Below, in pieces: positions 37,163-45,320 of a stretch of 64,000 nucleotides of DNA. A program made the position numbers and the translations under genes. Numbering within the stretch: the stretch's first letter is position 1; the number at the start of each line of letters is the position of its first letter. Source of the DNA: Allobosea sp. Leaf344 (GTDB taxonomy: Bacteria > Pseudomonadota > Alphaproteobacteria > Rhizobiales > Beijerinckiaceae); contig NZ_LMRT01000015.1 of the NCBI RefSeq assembly GCF_001426225.1, positions 66,025 to 130,024 of the forward strand. The letters run 5' to 3'. The notes under the pieces were generated by a model, which ran no database searches, had not been told where the DNA came from, and worked only from the letters and a program-made list of their open reading frames with translations.

Positions 37163-38560
37163 ATGACAAAGCTGCCTGCCATCCTCTCTCGCCTCGACGC
37201 CGATCTCGAAGCCTCGCTGGCGCGCCTGTCCTCCTGGCTCGAAATCCCCTCGATCTCGACCGATTCGGCCTATGCCGGGGATAGCCGCCGGGCGGCGGAA
37301 TGGCTGGCGAAGGATCTGGAATCGCTGGGTTTCGAGGCGGCTCTGGCCGAGACGCCGGGCCATCCGATCGTGCTGGCCCACCGGCCGAAGCCGGGAGCGC
37401 CGCATGTGCTGTTCTACGGCCATTACGACGTGCAGCCCGTCGATCCGCTGAATCTCTGGGACTCCGAACCCTTCAAGCCGGTGGTCAAGGAGATCGCCCC
37501 CGGCCGCCGCGTCATCGTCGCCCGCGGCGCCTGCGACGATAAGGGCCAGGTCATGACCTTCATCGAGGCGCTGCGCGCCACCCTCGCCGAAACCGGCGAC
37601 CTGCCGGTGGGCGTGACCGTGATGGTGGAGGGCGAGGAGGAATCGGGCTCGGTCAACCTGCCGGCCTTCGTGCGCGAGAATGCGGCGGCGCTGAAGGCCG
37701 ATGTCGCTCTGGTCTGCGACACCGGCATGTGGGACCGCGAGACCCCGGCCATCACCGCCTCGCTGCGCGGCATGGTCTATCAGGAGGTCACCGTCACCTG
37801 CGCCGATCGCGATCTGCATTCCGGCCTGTTCGGCGGCGCCGCGGCGAATCCGATCCATGTGCTGGCGAAGATCGTCGCGCAGCTGCATGACGAGACCGGC
37901 CGCATCACCATCCCCGGCTTCTATGACGGCGTCGAGGAGCCGACCAACCAGCAGAAGGCCGATTGGGCCGACCTCAACCTCACCGAGGACGAGTTTTTGG
38001 GCCAGATCGGCCTGAAGCACTCGATCGGCGAGAAGGGGCGCATGCTGATCGAGCAGATCCAGTCGCGCCCGACCTGCGACGTCAACGGCATCTGGGGCGG
38101 CTATACCGGCGAGGGCACCAAGACCGTCATCGCCTCGCAGGCCTCGGCCAAGATCTCCTTCCGGCTCGTCGGCAAGCAGGATCCCCAGAAGATCGGCGAG
38201 GCCTTCCAGGCCTTCGTACGCGAGCGCCTGCCCGGCGACGTGACGGCGAGCTTCACCGCGCATGGCGCGTCGCCGGCCATCGCCGTGCCCGCGGAGTCCC
38301 CGGCGCTCGCCGCGGCGCGCGCTGCCCTGACCGAGGAATGGGGCCGCAAGGCCGTGACCATCGGCTCGGGCGGGTCTATCCCCGTGGTCGGCGATTTCAA
38401 GCGGCTGCTCGGCATCGACACGCTGCTGGTCGGCTTCGGCCTCGACGATGACCGCGTTCATTCGCCCAACGAGAAATACGACCTCTCCTCCTTCCACAAG
38501 GGTCAGCGCTCCTGGGCCCGGATCCTCGAGGCGCTGGGCGCGATGAAGGCCGGCCGATGA
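37163..38560 (+). CDS. M20-family dipeptidase
   Basis: A 465-residue metallopeptidase. Metal ligands appear as H87 and D89 in YGHYDVQP, then [10 protein letters not shown], and the catalytic EGEEESGS at residues 156-163. A dimerisation (lid) domain inserted at about 200-350 carries the DLHSGLFGG segment. The overall pattern fits the carnosinase-like dipeptidase subgroup rather than ArgE or DapE. It is cytoplasmic, with no signal peptide, and its stop overlaps the next gene's ATG by four bases. Cleaves small peptides; exact substrate unknown. Confidence 0.92.
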   Translation: MTKLPAILSRLDADLEASLARLSSWLEIPSISTDSAYAGDSRRAAEWLAKDLESLGFEAALAETPGHPIVLAHRPKPGAPHVLFYGHYDVQPVDPLNLWDSEPFKPVVKEIAPGRRVIVARGACDDKGQVMTFIEALRATLAETGDLPVGVTVMVEGEEESGSVNLPAFVRENAAALKADVALVCDTGMWDRETPAITASLRGMVYQEVTVTCADRDLHSGLFGGAAANPIHVLAKIVAQLHDETGRITIPGFYDGVEEPTNQQKADWADLNLTEDEFLGQIGLKHSIGEKGRMLIEQIQSRPTCDVNGIWGGYTGEGTKTVIASQASAKISFRLVGKQDPQKIGEAFQAFVRERLPGDVTASFTAHGASPAIAVPAESPALAAARAALTEEWGRKAVTIGSGGSIPVVGDFKRLLGIDTLLVGFGLDDDRVHSPNEKYDLSSFHKGQRSWARILEALGAMKAGR

Positions 38561-39138
38561 AATCGATCTGCGTCTTCTGCGGCTCCAATCCGGGCAGCGA
38601 CCCCGTCTACGCCGCCGGCGCGCGCGCCATGGGTGCCGAGATCGCCCGGCGCGGCCTCGTCCTGGTCTATGGCGGCGGCGCCGTCGGGCTGATGGGCATC
38701 GTCGCCAATGCGGCGCTGGAGGCCGGCGGCGAGGTTCACGGCGTCATCCCCTATGCGCTGCGCCAGAAGGAGGTCGGCCATCACGGGCTGACGCGGCTCG
38801 AAGTGGTCGACACCATGCACACCCGCAAGGCGCGCATGGCCGAGCTGTCGGACGGTTTCGTCGCCATGCCGGGCGGCATCGGCACTTTCGAGGAGCTGTT
38901 CGAGATCTGGACCTGGGGCCAGCTCGGCATCCACGCCAAGCCGCTCGGCCTGCTCAACATCGCCGGTTTCTACGATCCGCTGGCGCAGTTTCTCGACGCG
39001 ACCGTGGGCGCCGGCTTCCTCAAGGACCAGCACCGCGCCATGGCGATGACCGACACCGACCCGGCCGCGCTGCTCGACCGGATGGAGGCCTATGTGCCGG
39101 CGGCGGTCTATAAATGGGTGGAGAAGGAAGAGGTTTGA
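38557..39138 (+). CDS. LOG-family protein (TIGR00730), cytokinin riboside phosphoribohydrolase-like
   Basis: A 193-residue Rossmann-like protein. [16 protein letters not shown] at the start, [12 protein letters not shown] near residue 37, a conserved MHTRKARM, and [12 protein letters not shown] near residue 107 are the LOG signature. Enzymes of this family release free cytokinin bases or hydrolyse nucleoside 5'-monophosphates at the N-glycosidic bond. Translational coupling to the M20 peptidase suggests coexpression but no shared pathway. The downstream DNA becomes abruptly AT-rich, so this gene marks the border of the core chromosome before the GTA region. Confidence 0.92.
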   Translation: MKSICVFCGSNPGSDPVYAAGARAMGAEIARRGLVLVYGGGAVGLMGIVANAALEAGGEVHGVIPYALRQKEVGHHGLTRLEVVDTMHTRKARMAELSDGFVAMPGGIGTFEELFEIWTWGQLGIHAKPLGLLNIAGFYDPLAQFLDATVGAGFLKDQHRAMAMTDTDPAALLDRMEAYVPAAVYKWVEKEEV

Positions 39139-39225
39139 GGGGATTAGCTGAACGTCGCGTTCAAACGGATAGACGCTGCGCAAACTGGACTAGCAAATCC
39201 AAATCAGGCCTGCTTCAATCGTAGA

Positions 39226-39567
39226 ATGGGCCAGCAAGATCAGAATTCCCCAGCGTCGACGCAGCACCCGATGCCAGAACTGATCGATATCCCGAGGCAA
39301 CTTGTCGAGCCTTGGCTGCACCTGCAGTCGACGGACTATATCGACGTCCGTCTTACAAAGAGGGACATTGATAAATTCTTCTTTTCTGCGGTGAAGGGTT
39401 TGCAAGCTCAGGAAGAAACCCACAATTGTATTATTGCCTGGTCAAATGGTGATACCGCACAAGCGAACGAAGCACTGCTGCGCTCAAAGAGACTGCTTAT
39501 CGAAAGCCAGAACGAAATACGCATGTTTCTAGCGGCCATCATGGCGGGGGCGGTTCATGGTAGCTGA
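39226..39567 (+). CDS. Hypothetical protein of the AT-rich insert upstream of the GTA
   Basis: A 113-residue protein of unknown family. It is mostly helical, without a membrane segment; distinctive stretches are DYIDVRLTKRDIDKFFFSAV and SKRLLIESQNEIRMFLAAIMA (given by cores). Base use is unlike the neighbours: 26 of 60 bases in 39361-39420 are G or C, against roughly two thirds in flanking genes, which suggests recent transfer. No strong Shine-Dalgarno is seen. Its stop overlaps the next start by 11 bases, so the two form one unit. Confidence 0.6.
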   Translation: MGQQDQNSPASTQHPMPELIDIPRQLVEPWLHLQSTDYIDVRLTKRDIDKFFFSAVKGLQAQEETHNCIIAWSNGDTAQANEALLRSKRLLIESQNEIRMFLAAIMAGAVHGS

Positions 39568-40096
39568 GCCGGTGTCGACATCTGAGCTGGAAAGACTCTT
39601 AGGGTATTCAAGCGAGATTAGTGGACCATTCGGCCCCAGCCGCCCGGCAGGATCGCACGAATTAATGCGCGAAGGGGAGGCCACGGCAACCGCATCAGCT
39701 GTCGCGGGCCTCATAGATATCTTGAAGGGAAGCTCCTCAGAAGGCTGGGCGAGTGGGGAAGCTGAAACAATGGCCAGTCCAACGCGCGAAGAAATCGATG
39801 CTAAGCTTGCCGCTTCCGAGGCTCGCAGCGAGACTCGGTCAGTTCAACTGGAAAGCAAATTTGATCTTGTGCTCGCAAAAATCGCGGGTCTCGGCGAGAA
39901 AATGGATGACGTTCGCTCGGATAACCGTACGACACGATCCAATATCTGGGCGGTTTGTGCGGTTATAGTCGGTGTGATCGTCGGGACTGCGGCGCTTATC
40001 ACGACCTTGGGGCCGTCTGCGTTCACGCTAGGGGCGCAAGTCAGGGACATGGTTCAAAAGGAGCTGCAGCTGGTTGCGCCTGCTAAAATCCCCTAA
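39557..40096 (+). CDS. Hypothetical coiled-coil protein with a C-terminal membrane helix
   Basis: A 179-residue protein. The N-terminal 70 residues are disordered and serine/glycine-rich. Residues about 72-128 form a helical, charge-patterned coiled coil (EEIDAKLAASEARSETRSVQ, given in part), followed by one membrane helix at about 130-152 (IWAVCAVIVGVIVGTAALIT) and a short amphipathic tail. The C-terminal half resembles small membrane proteins seen in prophages, as I recall. An internal ATG at 39770 with GGGGAAG upstream could produce just that half. Composition is AT-rich like its partner. Confidence 0.62.
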   Translation: MVAEPVSTSELERLLGYSSEISGPFGPSRPAGSHELMREGEATATASAVAGLIDILKGSSSEGWASGEAETMASPTREEIDAKLAASEARSETRSVQLESKFDLVLAKIAGLGEKMDDVRSDNRTTRSNIWAVCAVIVGVIVGTAALITTLGPSAFTLGAQVRDMVQKELQLVAPAKIP

Positions 40097-40144
40097 CCCA
40101 TGGGCTCGAACTTGCTCGAGCAGCGTAACATAGGAAAACAATCC

Positions 40145-40173
40145 TTGACAGCGTCACGCTGATCGGCTAGACA
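40145..40173 (+). promoter_or_regulatory. Candidate GTA promoter with a 13-bp palindrome in the spacer
   Basis: TTGACA (40145-40150), a perfect -35 consensus, is followed after 17 bases by TAGACA (40168-40173), a 3-of-6 match to the -10. CAGCGT-C-ACGCTG at 40149-40161 is an exact 6-1-6 palindrome overlapping the -35 and the spacer, an ideal repressor site. The first GTA gene starts about 65 bases downstream. Promoter and operator roles are inferred from position and match. Confidence 0.5.
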
Positions 40174-40207
40174 TTCCTCACGCTCAAGAAATCTGACCTG
40201 AACCGCA

Positions 40208-40231
40208 GCCGCCGCGCTCTCCGCCGGCGGC
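40208..40231 (+). other. Seven-pair GC hairpin just before the first GTA gene
   Basis: GCCGCCG (40208-40214) pairs exactly with CGGCGGC (40225-40231) around a ten-base loop. The right arm holds the GGCGG that would act as Shine-Dalgarno for the ATG at 40238, and TTTCG follows. It may limit translation of the first GTA gene or act as a weak terminator of the upstream transcript. Confidence 0.35.
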
Positions 40232-40237
40232 TTTCGC

Positions 40238-40660
40238 ATGTCCGGTCTGGGAGTTTTCAAACCCATGTCCGATGATGAGGATGACGCGCCGGCGCTGCCG
40301 GCCGGCAGGCGCGGCCGCATGCCGCCCGGGCGAAGGCTGGTCGTGAACAAGCTCTGGGCCGCCGCGCGGCGCCAGCTCTCGGCGCATGAAGCCCGGCTCG
40401 ACCGGCTCGCGCCGGGAGCGGCCGCCGGCGAGAGCGAGGCCAAGGCGCTGGCGATCCTGGCGCGCACGGTCCGCGAATTGGTGGCGCTCGAAGCCTCGAC
40501 ATCCACGCAAGCGACGAAAGCCAGCGATGACCTCACCGCCGAAGCCGGCCTCGACCGGCTCGCCAGCCTGCGCGCCGAGCTGGCACGCCGCGTGGAGAGC
40601 CTTGCCGCCACGGCGGCGGATCCCGCTGCTGAAGGCGCTGCTGGAGCAGGCGAGCCCTGA
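40238..40660 (+). CDS. GTA gene 1 equivalent, terminase small-subunit-like protein
   Basis: A 140-residue, basic, helical protein at the g1 position of the GTA, where the R. capsulatus gene encodes the small terminase subunit. Helices rich in alanine and arginine dominate (LVVNKLWAAARRQLSAHEARL). No domain beyond position is recognisable. The start is uncertain: ATG 40238 has GGCGG upstream inside a hairpin, while ATG 40265 has GGGAG 12 bases before it and would remove nine residues. The 3' end overlaps the likely large terminase start by about 134 bases. Confidence 0.68.
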   Translation: MSGLGVFKPMSDDEDDAPALPAGRRGRMPPGRRLVVNKLWAAARRQLSAHEARLDRLAPGAAAGESEAKALAILARTVRELVALEASTSTQATKASDDLTAEAGLDRLASLRAELARRVESLAATAADPAAEGAAGAGEP

Positions 40661-41906
40661 GCTCCTGCTGCTGATCCAGAGCGAATTTCTGTTCTGGGCC
40701 CGTCCCGACCAGCTGCCGCCCGCTCATGCGGATTGGTCGGTCTGGCTGGTGATGGGCGGGCGCGGCGCCGGCAAGACGCGCACCGGCGCCGAATGGGTGA
40801 AGGGCATGGCGCTCGGCCTGCCGCCCTTCGCCGAGGCGCCGGCCGGACGCATCGCTCTGGTCGGCGAGACGCAGGGCCAGGTGCGCGACGTCATGATCGA
40901 GGGCGTTTCGGGGCTGATGGCGATCCATCATCGCTGGGAGCGGCCGAGCTGGTACCCGTCGCTGCGCAAGCTGGAATGGCGCAACGGCGCGGTGGCGCAG
41001 GTCTATTCGGCGGAGGATCCGGAAGGGCTGCGCGGCCCGCAATTCGCCGCCGCCTGGTCCGACGAGCTGGCGAAATGGCCCAATCCGGGGGAGTGCTGGG
41101 ACATGCTGCAATTCGGTCTGCGGCTCGGCGACAGGCCGCGCCAGATCATCACCACCACGCCGCGCCCCGTGCCGCTGCTGAAACGCCTGCTCGGCGAGGC
41201 GCATGTCGCCGTCAGCCGGGCCTCGACCCATGCCAACAGCGCCAATCTCGCGGCCGACTTCATCCGCAGCATCGAGCGCAGCTATGGCGGCACCAGGCTC
41301 GGACGGCAGGAAATCGCGGGCGAGATGGTGGAGGAAAACGCCGATGCGCTCTGGACCCGCGCGATGATCGAGGCCTGCCGCGAGGCGGCCGCGCCGGGGC
41401 TGGCGCGGATCGTGGTGGCGGTCGATCCGCCGGCCTCCTCCTCGCGCCGGGCCGATGCCTGCGGCCTCGTCGTCGCCGGGCTCGATGCGCAAGGCATCGG
41501 CCATGTGCTGGAGGATGGCACGCTTTCCGGCGCGCGGCCGCAGGAATGGGCAGAGAAGGCGGTGGCTCTCTATCGCCGTCACGAGGCGGATGCGCTCGTC
41601 GTCGAGATCAACCAGGGCGGCGAGATGGCGACCAGCGTCATCCGCGAGGTCGATCCGGGGGTGCCGGTGACGCCGGTGCGGGCGACGCGCGGCAAATATC
41701 TGCGGGCCGAGCCGGTCGCGGCGCTCTACGCCCAGGGCCGCATCCGCCATGCCGGCTGCTTTCCGGCGCTGGAGGACGAGCTCTGCGATTTCGGGCCCGG
41801 CGGTCTCGGTTCCGGACGCTCGCCCGACAGGCTGGACGCGCTGGTCTGGGCGCTGACGCATCTGATGCTGTCGCAACGCGGCCGGCCACGCGTGCGCGGC
41901 CTCTAG
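40527..41906 (+). CDS. GTA large terminase (DNA-packaging ATPase/nuclease)
   Basis: A 459-residue TerL-family motor that packages headfuls of host DNA. FWARPDQLPP is the GTA family opening of the fold, GGRGAGKT at residues 77-84 is Walker A, and the C-terminal RNaseH-like nuclease domain shows VVAVDPPASS, DALVVEINQGGEM and the final SPDRLDALVWAL with conserved aspartates. The ATG at 40527 leaves a 134-base overlap with g1. A TTG at 40602, with GGAG immediately upstream, would give an N-terminus closer to known GTA terminases. Confidence 0.92.
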   Translation: MTSPPKPASTGSPACAPSWHAAWRALPPRRRIPLLKALLEQASPELLLLIQSEFLFWARPDQLPPAHADWSVWLVMGGRGAGKTRTGAEWVKGMALGLPPFAEAPAGRIALVGETQGQVRDVMIEGVSGLMAIHHRWERPSWYPSLRKLEWRNGAVAQVYSAEDPEGLRGPQFAAAWSDELAKWPNPGECWDMLQFGLRLGDRPRQIITTTPRPVPLLKRLLGEAHVAVSRASTHANSANLAADFIRSIERSYGGTRLGRQEIAGEMVEENADALWTRAMIEACREAAAPGLARIVVAVDPPASSSRRADACGLVVAGLDAQGIGHVLEDGTLSGARPQEWAEKAVALYRRHEADALVVEINQGGEMATSVIREVDPGVPVTPVRATRGKYLRAEPVAALYAQGRIRHAGCFPALEDELCDFGPGGLGSGRSPDRLDALVWALTHLMLSQRGRPRVRGL

Positions 41907-41951
41907 AACCAGCGCGGCGGGACGGCCCTTTCGTCAATAGCGGGATCCATC

Positions 41952-43136
41952 ATGATCAATCTTCTCCGCAACCTGCGCGGCCTCGCCGCGCCGGACCGGA
42001 AGCGCTCGCGCACCGGCCCTCTGATCGCTCTGCACGAATCCGGGCGGCCGGTCTGGACCCCGCGCGACTATGGCGCCCTGGCGCGGGAGGGCTATGAGCG
42101 CAACCCGGTCGCGCATCGCTGCATCAGGCTGATCGCCGAGGCGGCGGCGCAGACCCCGCTGATCGCCAAGCGCCAGGGGCGGGAGACGCCCGAGCATCCG
42201 GCGCTGGCGCTGATCGAGCGGCCCAATCCGCGTCAGGGCGGCATCGCCTTCCTGGAGGCGCTCTACGGCCATCTGCTCGTGGCCGGCAACGCCTATGTCG
42301 AGGCCGTCAGCGTCGGCGACGAGCCGCGCGAGCTCCATGCGCTGCGGCCGGACCGGATGCGCGTGGTGCCCGGACGGGACGGCTGGCCCGAGGCCTATGA
42401 CTACACGGTCGGCGGCGACACCATGCGCTTCCGGCAGGGCGCGGCGACATTGCCGCCGATCCTGCATCTGACCCTGTTCCATCCCAGCGACGATCATTAC
42501 GGCCTCTCGCCGATGGAGGCCGCGGCCTGCGCGCTCGACATCCACAACGCCGCGAGCGGTTGGCACAAGGCCCTGCTCGACAATGCGGCCAGGCCCTCCG
42601 GCGCGCTGGTCTATGACGGCCCCGAGGGTGCGAGCCTGACGGAGGCGCAATTCGCCAGGCTGAAGCAGGAGCTGGAGGAGAGTTTTCAGGGCGCGCGCAA
42701 TGCCGGCCGGCCGCTGCTGCTGGAAGGCGGGCTCGACTGGAAGCCGCTGTCGCTGACGCCGGCCGAGCTCGATTTCGTCGCGGCCAAGGGCGTTTCGGCC
42801 CGGGAGATCGCGCTGGCCTTCGGCGTGCCGCCGCTGCTGCTCGGCCTGCAGGGCGACAATACCCACGCCAATTTCGCCGAGGCCAACCGCGCCTTCTGGC
42901 GCCAGACGGCGATCCCGCTGGTGCGGCGCAGCGCCCAGTCGCTGGCGCAATGGCTCGGCCCGGCCTTCGGCGACGGGCTGACGCTGGAGCCCGACATCGA
43001 CGCCATCGAGGCCCTGGCGCAGGAGCGGGAATCGCTCTGGCGCAGGGTCGGCGGGGCGGACTTCCTCAGCGCCGACGAAAAGCGCGAAGCGGTCGGCTAT
43101 GGCCGCCGCGATCCGGAGAAAGGGGCAACCTCATGA
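41952..43136 (+). CDS. GTA portal protein (HK97 family)
   Basis: A 394-residue portal forming the dodecameric channel at one capsid vertex through which DNA enters. WTPRDYGALAREGYERNPVA and HRCIRLIAEAAAQTPL at the start, then LIERPNPRQGG and LLVAGNAYVEAV, are HK97-type portal motifs; GVPPLLLGLQGDNT near residue 296 is the channel region. Its stop overlaps the next small gene's ATG by four bases. Length is the family norm. Confidence 0.94.
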   Translation: MINLLRNLRGLAAPDRKRSRTGPLIALHESGRPVWTPRDYGALAREGYERNPVAHRCIRLIAEAAAQTPLIAKRQGRETPEHPALALIERPNPRQGGIAFLEALYGHLLVAGNAYVEAVSVGDEPRELHALRPDRMRVVPGRDGWPEAYDYTVGGDTMRFRQGAATLPPILHLTLFHPSDDHYGLSPMEAAACALDIHNAASGWHKALLDNAARPSGALVYDGPEGASLTEAQFARLKQELEESFQGARNAGRPLLLEGGLDWKPLSLTPAELDFVAAKGVSAREIALAFGVPPLLLGLQGDNTHANFAEANRAFWRQTAIPLVRRSAQSLAQWLGPAFGDGLTLEPDIDAIEALAQERESLWRRVGGADFLSADEKREAVGYGRRDPEKGATS

Positions 43137-43333
43137 ACGCCATCGAACAGATCATCACCGCCTTCGTCGGACGCGCCGATGTCGGCCATCTCGGCCTGCT
43201 GCTCTGGGCCTTCGCCGCCTCCTTCTTCGCAGCGCTCTCGCTGCGCGAGCTGACGGCGGCCAACCGGCGCTTCGACGATTTCGTCCGCGAGCTCAACCGC
43301 TTCAACGCCCGCCAGGAAGGAGAACAGTCATGA
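43133..43333 (+). CDS. Small GTA membrane protein between portal and protease
   Basis: A 66-residue protein with a single hydrophobic helix (LGLLLWAFAASFFAALSL, residues about 21-38) flanked by an amphipathic N-terminus and a charged C-terminus. It occupies the slot between g3 and g4 where R. capsulatus-like GTAs carry an extra small gene. The ATG is embedded in the portal stop (ATGA) and its own stop overlaps the following ATG, so it is translated as part of the chain. A role in assembly or at the membrane is a guess. Confidence 0.8.
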   Translation: MNAIEQIITAFVGRADVGHLGLLLWAFAASFFAALSLRELTAANRRFDDFVRELNRFNARQEGEQS

Positions 43334-43512
43334 CGCGTTCCGGCAAGAAGGGCCCCGCCGCACCGGTCCCGCAGGGGGGCAAGCGCGGGCAGGGCGCCGG
43401 CACCGGCCGCCCGCCGGCCTGCCGCGAGGTGTTCGGCCGTTTCGTCAGCACGCTGTCGCGACTCGAGGGCGACAAGCGCGGCAATCCGCAGGGCAAGGGG
43501 GCGCGGCGATGA
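43330..43512 (+). CDS. Basic 60-residue protein of the GTA cluster
   Basis: A 60-residue, glycine- and arginine/lysine-rich protein starting MTRSGKKGPAAPVPQGG and containing CREVFGRFVSTLSRLEG. Both ends are fixed by four-base ATGA overlaps, with the membrane protein before it and the protease after it, which argues that it is translated. Its pI would be very high, suggesting nucleic-acid or head-interior binding. I do not recognise a family; it could be a non-functional spacer, but the open frame and coupling favour a real gene. Confidence 0.6.
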   Translation: MTRSGKKGPAAPVPQGGKRGQGAGTGRPPACREVFGRFVSTLSRLEGDKRGNPQGKGARR

Positions 43513-44030
43513 GCCTGGGGCCGCTGCCGCACCCTTTCGCCTGCGAATCCAAGTTCCTGGCCCAGCCGCCCCGCCCGCTGCCGCGCGACGGGCTGTTCGA
43601 GGGCTATGCCAGCCTGTTCCGCGTCGTCGACCTCGGCAAGGATCTGGTCGAGCCGGGTGCCTTCCGCGACAGCCTGGTCCGGCGCGGCCCGGCCGGGGTA
43701 AAGCTGCTCTGGCAGCACGATCCGGCCGAGCCGATCGGCCGCTGGCTCAGCCTGGTGGAGGACCGGCGCGGGCTCTTCGTCCGCGGCCAGCTCTCTCTGG
43801 CCGTGGCCCGCGCCCGCGAGATCCACGCGCTGATGCGGGAGGGCGCGGTCGACGGGCTCTCCATCGGCTTCCGCTGCGAGCGCGCCCGCACCGAACCGCG
43901 CAGCGGTCTGAGGCGGCTCGAGCGCGTCGATCTCTGGGAAATCTCGCTCGTCACCTTCCCGATGCTGCCGCAGGCCCGGGTCAGCGCCGTCAAGGCGCTG
44001 CCGGGCGCGGCGATCCCCGCCCACGCCTGA
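43509..44030 (+). CDS. GTA prohead protease (HK97 type, S78)
   Basis: A 173-residue protease that processes the capsid subunit during assembly. The catalytic residues expected for S78 peptidases are visible: H70 in LLWQHDP, S118 in GAVDGLSIGF, and E144 in DLWEISLVTFP. The opening FEGYASLFRVVDLGKD is the conserved GTA version. It is coupled to the small basic protein gene and followed 23 bases later by the capsid gene. Distinct from the secreted S1 proteases that follow. Confidence 0.93.
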   Translation: MSLGPLPHPFACESKFLAQPPRPLPRDGLFEGYASLFRVVDLGKDLVEPGAFRDSLVRRGPAGVKLLWQHDPAEPIGRWLSLVEDRRGLFVRGQLSLAVARAREIHALMREGAVDGLSIGFRCERARTEPRSGLRRLERVDLWEISLVTFPMLPQARVSAVKALPGAAIPAHA

Positions 44031-44053
44031 CCCCGTCCATGCAAGGAGAGACC

Positions 44054-45304
44054 ATGACCATTCTGCCCCAAGCTCCCGAGACCAAGGCGGCGACCGGCGA
44101 TCTCGCGCTGGCTTTCGAGGATCTGCGCTACACGCTCGACAGCTACCGCCTCAGCAACGACCAGCGCCTGGCCGAAATGGAAACCCGCCGCGGCGTCGAT
44201 CCGCTGACGGAGGAGAAGATGGCGCGCCTGGACGCCGCGCTCGACGAGGCGAAATCGCGCATCGACCGGCTGACGCTCGACCGCGGCCGCCCGGCGCTCG
44301 GCCAGCCGCAGGACGGCCCCGGCGATCCCGAGATCGCCGAGCACAAGGCCGCCTTCGCCGCCTATATCCGCAGCGGCGAGGCCGGCGGGCTGAAGCGGCT
44401 GGAGGCCAAGGCGCTCTCCGCCGGCTCCGGCCCGGATGGCGGCTATCTCGCCCCCGCCACGGTGGAGACGGAGATCATGCGCCGGCTCTCGCTGGCTTCG
44501 CCGATCCGCAGCCTCGCCAGCGTCAGGACGATCTCGTCCGGCGTCTACAGGAAGGCCTATTCCACCACCGGCCCGGCTTCCGGCTGGGTGGGAGAGACGG
44601 CGGCGCGGCCGCAGACCGGCTCGCCCGTCCTGGCCGAGCTCTCCTTCCCGGCGATGGAGCTCTATGCGATGCCGGCCGCGACCCAGACGCTACTGGACGA
44701 CGCCATCGTCAACATCGACCAATGGATCGCCGAGGAGGTCGAGACCGTCTTCGCCGAGCAGGAAGGCGCCGCCTTCGTGGGCGGTGACGGGGTGGACAAG
44801 CCCCGCGGCTTCCTCGCCTATCCCGTCGCTCCCGAGCCGAATTGGAACTGGGGCCAGATCGGCGTGCTGAACACCGGCGTCGCCGGCGGCTTCGCCAATG
44901 CCAACCCCTCCGACATCCTGGTCGATCTCGTCTATGCGCTGAAGGCCGGCTACCGGCAGAATGCGGCCTTCGTGATGAACCGCAAGACGCAGGCGCTGCT
45001 GCGCAAGTTCAAGGATGCCAGCGGCCATTACCTCTGGCAGCCACCGGCCTCGGCCGGTGCCGCCGCGACGCTGATGGGCTTCCCCGTGGCGGAAGCGGAG
45101 GAGATGCCCAATCCCGCCAACAACGCGCTGGCGCTCGCCTTCGGCGATTTCCGCCGCGGCTATCTCGTGGTCGACCGGGCCGGGGTGCGGATCCTGCGCG
45201 ATCCCTATTCCGCCAAGCCCCATGTGCTGTTCTACACCACCAAGCGGGTCGGCGGCGGGGTCCAGGACTTCGCCGCGATCAAGGCCCTGCGCTTCGCGGC
45301 CTAG
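44054..45304 (+). CDS. GTA major capsid protein (HK97 fold)
   Basis: A 416-residue shell protein. The N-terminal helical delta domain (residues 1 to about 95, containing RLAEMETRRGVDPLTEEK) is cut off by the protease in related systems; the mature fold begins after it, with FAAYIRSGEAGGLKRLEAKA, AGSGPDGGYLAPATVETEIM and FVGGDGVDKPRGFL, which are typical GTA capsid motifs. AGGAGA precedes the ATG at 44054; an upstream ATG at 44039 lacks a ribosome site. The first antisense S1 protease begins 17 bases after the stop. Confidence 0.95.
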   Translation: MTILPQAPETKAATGDLALAFEDLRYTLDSYRLSNDQRLAEMETRRGVDPLTEEKMARLDAALDEAKSRIDRLTLDRGRPALGQPQDGPGDPEIAEHKAAFAAYIRSGEAGGLKRLEAKALSAGSGPDGGYLAPATVETEIMRRLSLASPIRSLASVRTISSGVYRKAYSTTGPASGWVGETAARPQTGSPVLAELSFPAMELYAMPAATQTLLDDAIVNIDQWIAEEVETVFAEQEGAAFVGGDGVDKPRGFLAYPVAPEPNWNWGQIGVLNTGVAGGFANANPSDILVDLVYALKAGYRQNAAFVMNRKTQALLRKFKDASGHYLWQPPASAGAAATLMGFPVAEAEEMPNPANNALALAFGDFRRGYLVVDRAGVRILRDPYSAKPHVLFYTTKRVGGGVQDFAAIKALRFAA

Positions 45305-45320
45305 CGCGGCGACGGGCGGG

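Noticed and set aside
39139..39225. Attachment site or tRNA at the edge of the AT-rich insert
   Set aside because: No tRNA-like fold or matching direct repeat was seen on the two sides.
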